Below, one piece after another: positions 6,154-9,689 of a stretch of 9,689 nucleotides of DNA; within the stretch, counting starts at the first letter, position 1, and every line of letters begins with the position of its first letter. The DNA comes from Pseudomonadota bacterium. GTDB taxonomy: Bacteria > Desulfobacterota > Anaeroferrophillalia > Anaeroferrophillales > Tharpellaceae. The stretch is taken from NCBI GenBank assembly GCA_015486445.1, contig WFRT01000211.1, positions 1 to 9,689 on the forward strand, in the 5' to 3' direction. The position numbers and the translations under genes are program-made. The notes beneath the pieces are model-generated. The model was not told where the DNA came from. It was given only the letters and a program-made list of their open reading frames with translations, and did no database searches.

Positions 6154-8352
6154 TCAGATAAAATCTCTCGACAACTGCTCAAAAATCAGTTTGTCAGCTT
6201 TTTTCATCAGGGCCTCGCGCTCTCCGGCCGGCAGGAATGAATGGGAAAAGGCCTGCTTGATCATGGCCAGCACATCCCACAGGGCAAGGCCGCCAACCAG
6301 CCGGGAAGCCGTAAGAAACTCGCCGGTCAGAGAGGTTCGGCTGATTCCCGGGTTGTCGGTGCAGACCGTCAGGGGAAGGCCCATGTCCCACAGCTTTTTC
6401 AGGGGATATTCCGGTCGGCGGGGTCGGGCGGGAGCATCCTTACCGGGAACCTGGAAACCGACCACCTCGAGGTTGCTGGTGGGACATAATTCCAGGCAGA
6501 TATTGCGATTGCGGAAACGGGCCGCAAGTTCGGGGGCATCGACCAGGGTCAGGCCGTGCCCGATACGATCGGCATGAAGATGATAGACCGCCTGCCAGAT
6601 CTTGTCGGCCGAGGTCCCCTCGCCAGCATGGATTGTCACCGGCAGGCAACACTCGAAAACATGTTCAAGGAGTGTGGAAATTTCCTTGAGGTCTCCCACC
6701 CCCTCCTTGCCGGCGAGATCGAGCCCGACAACAAACTTCCGCAGTCCCGGATCATCCTGGGCCCAAACCGCCAGTTCGGCCGATCTCTTCAGGCGCCCAT
6801 AATCCCCCTTTACGGCATCACGCCGGTCACCGATGACAATGAAGCCGAATACCGGTTCCAGGCCGGCCTCACCGTCATTGCCGGTCTGTTGCCTGAGGGC
6901 CTCGTGGAAAAGCCGTAGAAAGCTCTCCCCATCGCCGTCCAGGTATTTCAAGGGACTGCCGCGCAGTTCGCAGTAAAGAATGGATTCCCGCCGGACATGG
7001 TCATAGACTTCACGGGCGTATTGCCGGACCGCCGCCGGGTGGCCGAGAATGGCCGAACCGGTCAATTCCCCCGGCCGCTCATAGGCGGCAAAGCCATGCT
7101 CAGATTCCAGCAGGGCAAACCGGGGAAAGGTCGGGCCATAAAGCCGCTCTTTAAGGGTTTTCTCGTCCAGGTCGACGAGCAGGGCCGCGCAATTGGCGCA
7201 ACGGTCCTCCTCTTTCAGCAGCACCGGCCAGCCCCAGTCCCATGAATCATTTTGCAACAAAGGCTTCATCCGGGCCCGGGCCGCCTGCCTGCGGCCTTCG
7301 GGTAATTCCCGCCAGACGGCCTCGCCCACCCTTTTCTGGGCCGCCACGTCCAGAATCCCCCCCAAGTGGCAATGCAGTTCCGCCTTGGGCAGTTTCCAAA
7401 GCCATTCACGATGCTCATCCGTCAGTTCGGTAGTGCGCAATTTATCGATAATCCGGGGAGGCAGACGGTAAAGACTGCGCCAGTTCTCGTGATGCTCATC
7501 CTCGCCGACCAGCGCCAGGTAGTTTCCCAGGAGTTGCTGACCCTCCTTTTCCCGGGCATTGATCTCGTCTGCCAGGCGGGCTGAAGCGGCGGCCGCCGGC
7601 CAGGACAAACTGCGGAAAGGCCCTTCAATGCCGTCGTTGATCGGCGGGGCCAGTTCGAGACAAAAACGGGCCGCCGTTACCGCCCCCCGGCCCTGCCAGT
7701 CGACATCCAGCAAGTCGCTGCGAAAGCCGCGGCCCACGAACAGCGGCATTACGGCTGCGGCACAAGCCATTTCCCGGCCCGGGCCGCCTTCCCGGCTCTC
7801 CGGCCCGGGCACCCGTTCCGGCAGGGGCTGCAGGAAGAACTCGGGCGCCGCCTGCCTAAGCGGCGGCGGCAGGCTGCCGCTGTCGACCACATGCAGGAGA
7901 GCGTCGCAGCCAAATACCGTACCCGCCCACTGCAAGTCGGCGCTCATGGTTTTCCGGCCACCGGCCAGGGAAAGCAGAACCTGACCGGACTCGCCGCAAC
8001 AATCATGGGCCTTCAGCACCACCCGCAAGGTCAACTCCCGGATAAACCCGCACTCCTTCTCACCAGCCAGTTCATCCGTTCCAGCCGCCTGCCACACCCT
8101 CAAAGGCCGGACATTGCCCAACCGTCCCCACCATCGGGCCAGGGAATTCAGGCTGGCAACCGTTTTCCGGCCTTCGGTCGTAACCACCCAGATTTCATCG
8201 GGCGCCCGCAGTCCCTGTTCCCGGCGCAGGGCCAGCAACCGCTCCCGCTCCGGATGGCTGGCATAAAGCGGCAGAAAATCGGGGTCAACGAAAGCCAGGA
8301 CCTCGGGAATCACGGCCCAACTGGCTCCCAACGTACAAACCAGAATATTCAC
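6154..8352 (-). CDS. cad1: CRISPR-associated adenosine deaminase, CARF-ADA fusion (Cad1)
   Basis: A 732-residue two-domain protein starting with GTG at 8352-8350. The N-terminal half (about 1-240) resembles CARF/NE0113-type CRISPR sensors: NILVCTLGASWAVIPEVL at the start and LLSLAGGRKTMSADLQ at 126-141, a GGRKTM motif typical of cyclic-oligoadenylate-binding families. The C-terminal half (about 320-732) is an adenosine-deaminase TIM barrel. It carries LPKAELHCHLGG (metal ligands His327, His329), HAGEGT (His575, catalytic Glu578), RIGHG (His599) and CTDNP (Asp666). The second Asp of the usual TDDP is Asn667 here. An insertion with CANC (385-388) lies early in the barrel. This layout matches Cad1, a type III CRISPR effector reported to deaminate ATP to ITP when bound to cA4/cA6. 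Activator and product here are inferred from the family. It is translationally coupled to cas2: the GTG overlaps the stop of the cas2 -1 frame as GTGA. Confidence 0.87.
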   Translation of the reverse strand: MNILVCTLGASWAVIPEVLAFVDPDFLPLYASHPERERLLALRREQGLRAPDEIWVVTTEGRKTVASLNSLARWWGRLGNVRPLRVWQAAGTDELAGEKECGFIRELTLRVVLKAHDCCGESGQVLLSLAGGRKTMSADLQWAGTVFGCDALLHVVDSGSLPPPLRQAAPEFFLQPLPERVPGPESREGGPGREMACAAAVMPLFVGRGFRSDLLDVDWQGRGAVTAARFCLELAPPINDGIEGPFRSLSWPAAAASARLADEINAREKEGQQLLGNYLALVGEDEHHENWRSLYRLPPRIIDKLRTTELTDEHREWLWKLPKAELHCHLGGILDVAAQKRVGEAVWRELPEGRRQAARARMKPLLQNDSWDWGWPVLLKEEDRCANCAALLVDLDEKTLKERLYGPTFPRFALLESEHGFAAYERPGELTGSAILGHPAAVRQYAREVYDHVRRESILYCELRGSPLKYLDGDGESFLRLFHEALRQQTGNDGEAGLEPVFGFIVIGDRRDAVKGDYGRLKRSAELAVWAQDDPGLRKFVVGLDLAGKEGVGDLKEISTLLEHVFECCLPVTIHAGEGTSADKIWQAVYHLHADRIGHGLTLVDAPELAARFRNRNICLELCPTSNLEVVGFQVPGKDAPARPRRPEYPLKKLWDMGLPLTVCTDNPGISRTSLTGEFLTASRLVGGLALWDVLAMIKQAFSHSFLPAGEREALMKKADKLIFEQLSRDFI

Positions 8353-8413
8353 AGAACGTAAAACTCCTTTTCATCCCGTTCACAAAACTTACCCGGCCCG
8401 TATTTCATTTTTT
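8349..8413 (-). other. Frameshift site (A6 run) and -1 frame C-terminal tail of cas2
   Basis: On the minus strand, CAG is followed by six A (8413-8408) and then TGA in the original frame. Slipping back one base gives ATG AAA TAC GGG CCG and on, encoding MKYGPGKFCERDEKEFYVL to TGA at 8351-8349. The extended Cas2 would be 93 residues, a normal family length. Its stop overlaps the cad1 start as GTGA, the usual arrangement of coupled genes. This may be a -1 programmed frameshift, a one-base deletion in the genome, or an assembly/sequencing error in the homopolymer. Confidence 0.72.
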
Positions 8414-8629
8414 CTGCCAGCAGCGACCGCAGAGATCGAAATACACAACAAAATCCTCGTCCGCGATAATCCGCCGGATCTTTTGTCTGAGACGGGCGAT
8501 CACAACCTCCGTCGCTTCAATTTCGAAAACCGACTTCTGCACCCGAAAGCCGTACTCCTCCATTTTTTTCGCCACCTTGTGGAGGCACTTCGGGTCCCGG
8601 ATGTCATATATCACGAGCCAGTGCTTCAT
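8405..8629 (-). CDS. cas2: CRISPR-associated endonuclease Cas2 (in-frame part, frameshifted C-terminus)
   Basis: Cas2 forms the core dimer of the Cas1-Cas2 spacer integrase. The 74-residue frame begins MKHWLVIYDIRDPKCLHKVA, with the ferredoxin-fold strand and conserved Asp of YDIRD (Asp9). RVQKSVFE (30-37) and a FVVYFDLCGRC strand follow, all typical of Cas2. ATG at 8629-8627 fits the family start; a GTG two codons upstream (8635) is an alternative. No strong ribosome-binding site is seen. At 74 residues it is shorter than usual (about 85-100). The frame hits TGA (8407-8405) right after an A6 run, and the -1 frame supplies a natural-looking 19-residue tail that ends at the cad1 start. cas1 is not in the window. 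Confidence 0.88.
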   Translation of the reverse strand: MKHWLVIYDIRDPKCLHKVAKKMEEYGFRVQKSVFEIEATEVVIARLRQKIRRIIADEDFVVYFDLCGRCWQKK

Positions 8630-8788
8630 CGTCACAAAATCTCAAAAGACAGCACCTTGCCTTGGCCAAACAAAGACAGCGGCTCACCCACAAAAATCGT
8701 TCTCAAGGACCGGTTCATCCAGTTCGTGCTCCTGGGATGGATTGTCACCTTCAGCTGGATACTCTACTGATCTTTTGGACACTGTGAC

Positions 8789-8816
8789 CACAAAAGAGAA
8801 ATTAGCACAAAAGAGA
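8789..8816. repeat. 11-bp direct repeat CACAAAAGAGA
   Basis: CACAAAAGAGA occurs at 8789-8799 and 8806-8816, separated by 6 bases (17-base period). It lies about 160 bases upstream of cas2 (on the minus strand). It may be a tandem regulator-binding site or chance in an A-rich stretch. Confidence 0.35.
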
Positions 8817-8870
8817 CTTACATTGCTACAACCGGCTGAAACTTTGGGAAATATTTTCTTAAGCCTGCCG

Positions 8871-8884
8871 CCTGCACTTGCAGG
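8871..8884. repeat. Short perfect inverted repeat CCTGCACTTGCAGG
   Basis: CCTGCA and TGCAGG flank two bases, giving a 14-bp dyad between the divergent genes. No T-run follows on either strand, so it does not look like a terminator. It could be an operator. Confidence 0.3.
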
Positions 8885-8942
8885 TTGAATCCAGGTTCTC
8901 GAAAAGATCACCGGCCGCTTTATAAACCGTGCATCATTTTCA

Positions 8943-8971
8943 TTGACATATTCCAGCAACAGCTCTACTCA
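8943..8971 (+). promoter_or_regulatory. Possible promoter of the exonuclease gene
   Basis: A perfect TTGACA at 8943-8948 is followed after 17 bases by TACTCA (8966-8971), a weak -10. It lies about 60 bases upstream of the TTG start. Confidence 0.35.
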
Positions 8972-9030
8972 TTCAAACAGAGGTCCTCGGCTTTGCAGCC
9001 GCCAACTTAATTTTTTGTCGGTAGTTTGAC

Positions 9031-9570
9031 TTGTCGCATGCAGCAATTTCTCAGCGTTATGTTGTTTTTGATCTGGAAACCACCGGTCTTTCTCCGAGAA
9101 ACGGCGACCGGGTTATCGAAATTGGCGCGGTTGCCATTGAAAATGGCAAGTTGACCGAAGAATTTCACAGCCTCATCCATACCGACAGAAAAATTCACTG
9201 GGCCGCCCGCCGGGTTCACGACATTTCCCACAGAACGCTGTCCGGAAAACCTCCCGCCGCCAAAGTCTTTCCCGAATTTTACCGTTTTATAGCTGCTGAT
9301 CCACTCATCGCCCACAACGCGGCCTTTGACCTCCGTTTTCTCGAAAACGAGTTCGCGAAACTCGGCCTTTCTCTCAACAACCCCCACCACTGCACCCTCA
9401 AAATGAGCCGTCGGCTCAATCCTGATTTAACCAGCCACAAACTCGAAGACGTTGCCCGCCACCTTCTGGGCGCCGATGCGCTCAACAACATTAAAACCCA
9501 CCGCGCCCTGGCCGATGCCCGCCTGGCGGCAAAAGTCTGGTTGAAGATGATAGAACACGAAGGATTATAA
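9031..9570 (+). CDS. DnaQ-like DEDDh 3'-5' exonuclease
   Basis: A 179-residue single-domain RNase T/DnaQ-fold exonuclease, which removes nucleotides from DNA or RNA 3' ends using two metal ions. Motifs: Exo I VVFDLETTGL (Asp14, Glu16), Exo II AHNAAFDLRFL (Asp100), Exo III HRALADA (His157, Asp162), so all five DEDDh residues are present. TTG at 9031 is taken as the start: an in-frame stop lies just upstream (9022-9024), and the only ATG nearby (9038) is in another frame. The ribosome-binding site is weak. It could be a polymerase III epsilon-like proofreader or a stand-alone repair nuclease. Because DEDDh exonucleases are known to trim prespacers and occur fused to Cas2 in some systems, its place divergent from cas2 suggests a possible adaptation role, which is only an inference. 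GC content is lower than in the left part of the window. Confidence 0.88.
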   Translation: MSHAAISQRYVVFDLETTGLSPRNGDRVIEIGAVAIENGKLTEEFHSLIHTDRKIHWAARRVHDISHRTLSGKPPAAKVFPEFYRFIAADPLIAHNAAFDLRFLENEFAKLGLSLNNPHHCTLKMSRRLNPDLTSHKLEDVARHLLGADALNNIKTHRALADARLAAKVWLKMIEHEGL

Positions 9571-9599
9571 TCTGGTTATGACCCACCAAATCAGATTAT
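9567..9599. repeat. 8-bp inverted repeat spanning the exonuclease stop codon
   Basis: ATAATCTG (9567-9574) and CAGATTAT (9592-9599) are perfectly complementary around a 17-base loop. The left arm contains the TAA stop. There is no T-run after it, so it may stabilise the mRNA 3' end and not terminate transcription. Confidence 0.4.
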
Positions 9600-9645
9600 T
9601 GCCGACAATGAATATTCCGGCAGCGGTAATAAAGGTTAAGTCGAT

Positions 9646-9669
9646 ACCGGTATTATTGATATCGGTTTT
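9646..9669 (+). terminator. Possible rho-independent terminator
   Basis: ACCGGTAT (9646-9653) pairs with ATATCGGT (9659-9666) with one G-U pair around loop TATTG, and is followed by a short T-run (9666-9669). It lies about 75 bases after the exonuclease stop. The T-tract is short and the stem only moderately GC-rich. Confidence 0.4.
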
Positions 9670-9673
9670 AACG

Positions 9674-9689
9674 CTGTCTCTTATACACA
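9674..9689. other. Nextera/Tn5 mosaic-end adapter residue (artefact)
   Basis: CTGTCTCTTATACACA is identical to the start of the Nextera transposase adapter (19-bp Tn5 mosaic end, CTGTCTCTTATACACATCT). At a contig edge this is untrimmed adapter, not genome. Real sequence ends at or before 9673. Confidence 0.92.

Larger units (their letters stand above)
8636..9030. other. Gene-free divergent region between cas2 and the exonuclease gene
   Basis: About 395 bp with lower GC than the left part of the window and no supported gene. It carries an 11-bp direct repeat, a short perfect dyad and a TTGACA facing the exonuclease. I looked for CRISPR repeats, a leader-repeat boundary and cas1 remnants and see none. 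Short open frames crossing it have no recognisable family. Confidence 0.6.

Noticed and set aside
8405..8407. Possible selenocysteine codon at the end of cas2
   Set aside because: Continuing in the same frame after this TGA gives an unrelated sequence, while the -1 frame gives a Cas2-like tail and meets the cad1 start. Frameshift explains it better.
8684..8959. 91-codon minus-strand frame upstream of cas2
   Set aside because: It has no recognisable domain or cas1 similarity, no convincing ribosome-binding site, and covers the likely promoter region.
8636..9030. CRISPR array or leader next to cas2
   Set aside because: No repeat of 20 or more bases recurs, and there is no regular spacing; only an 11-bp repeat is present twice.

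Overview
This 9,689-base, GC-rich window looks like the end of a metagenome contig from a Gram-negative anaerobe. A desulfobacterial ('Deltaproteobacteria') origin fits best. The clues are a Rex redox repressor, a predicted selenoprotein whose CG(C/U)...GGLxR motif I associate with that group, and the overall gene style. This is an inference; no rRNA or marker phylogeny is available. The last 16 bases match the Nextera/Tn5 mosaic end, so the right edge is library adapter and not genome.

Layout, left to right. A proB (glutamate 5-kinase) fragment on the minus strand runs off the left edge. A divergent regulatory region of about 380 bp follows, with a TGTGA-N6-TCACA operator overlapping a likely promoter, and then rex (+). 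uvrA (-) lies convergent to rex, 15 bp away. Divergent from uvrA is a plus-strand gene for an exported protein of about 337 aa. It is interrupted by one in-frame TGA at 4213-4215, placed so that the protein reads Cys-Gly-Sec. A stem-loop with a GG-starting apical loop begins just downstream, as expected for a bacterial SECIS element. cysK (-) converges on this gene.

From 6154 to 8635 (-) lies a two-gene CRISPR-type module, cas2 then cad1. Cad1 is a 732-aa fusion of an N-terminal CARF-like sensor to a C-terminal adenosine deaminase, the type III CRISPR effector class reported to deaminate ATP to ITP when bound to cyclic oligoadenylate. cas2 appears frameshifted at an A6 run. In the -1 frame it regains a normal length and ends in a GTGA overlap with the cad1 start. 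After a gene-free stretch of about 395 bp comes a divergent DEDDh (DnaQ-like) 3'-5' exonuclease (+), which could be an adaptation partner (prespacer trimming) or an unrelated repair enzyme.

How the genes relate: the left part is housekeeping (proline synthesis, redox control, excision repair, cysteine synthesis). The right part is defence-related. No cas1, cas10, other cas genes or CRISPR repeats are visible, so a cyclic-oligoadenylate source and adaptation partners would have to lie elsewhere in the genome. The two strongest items for follow-up are the Cys-Gly-Sec exported protein and the cas2-cad1 pair with its possible frameshift.
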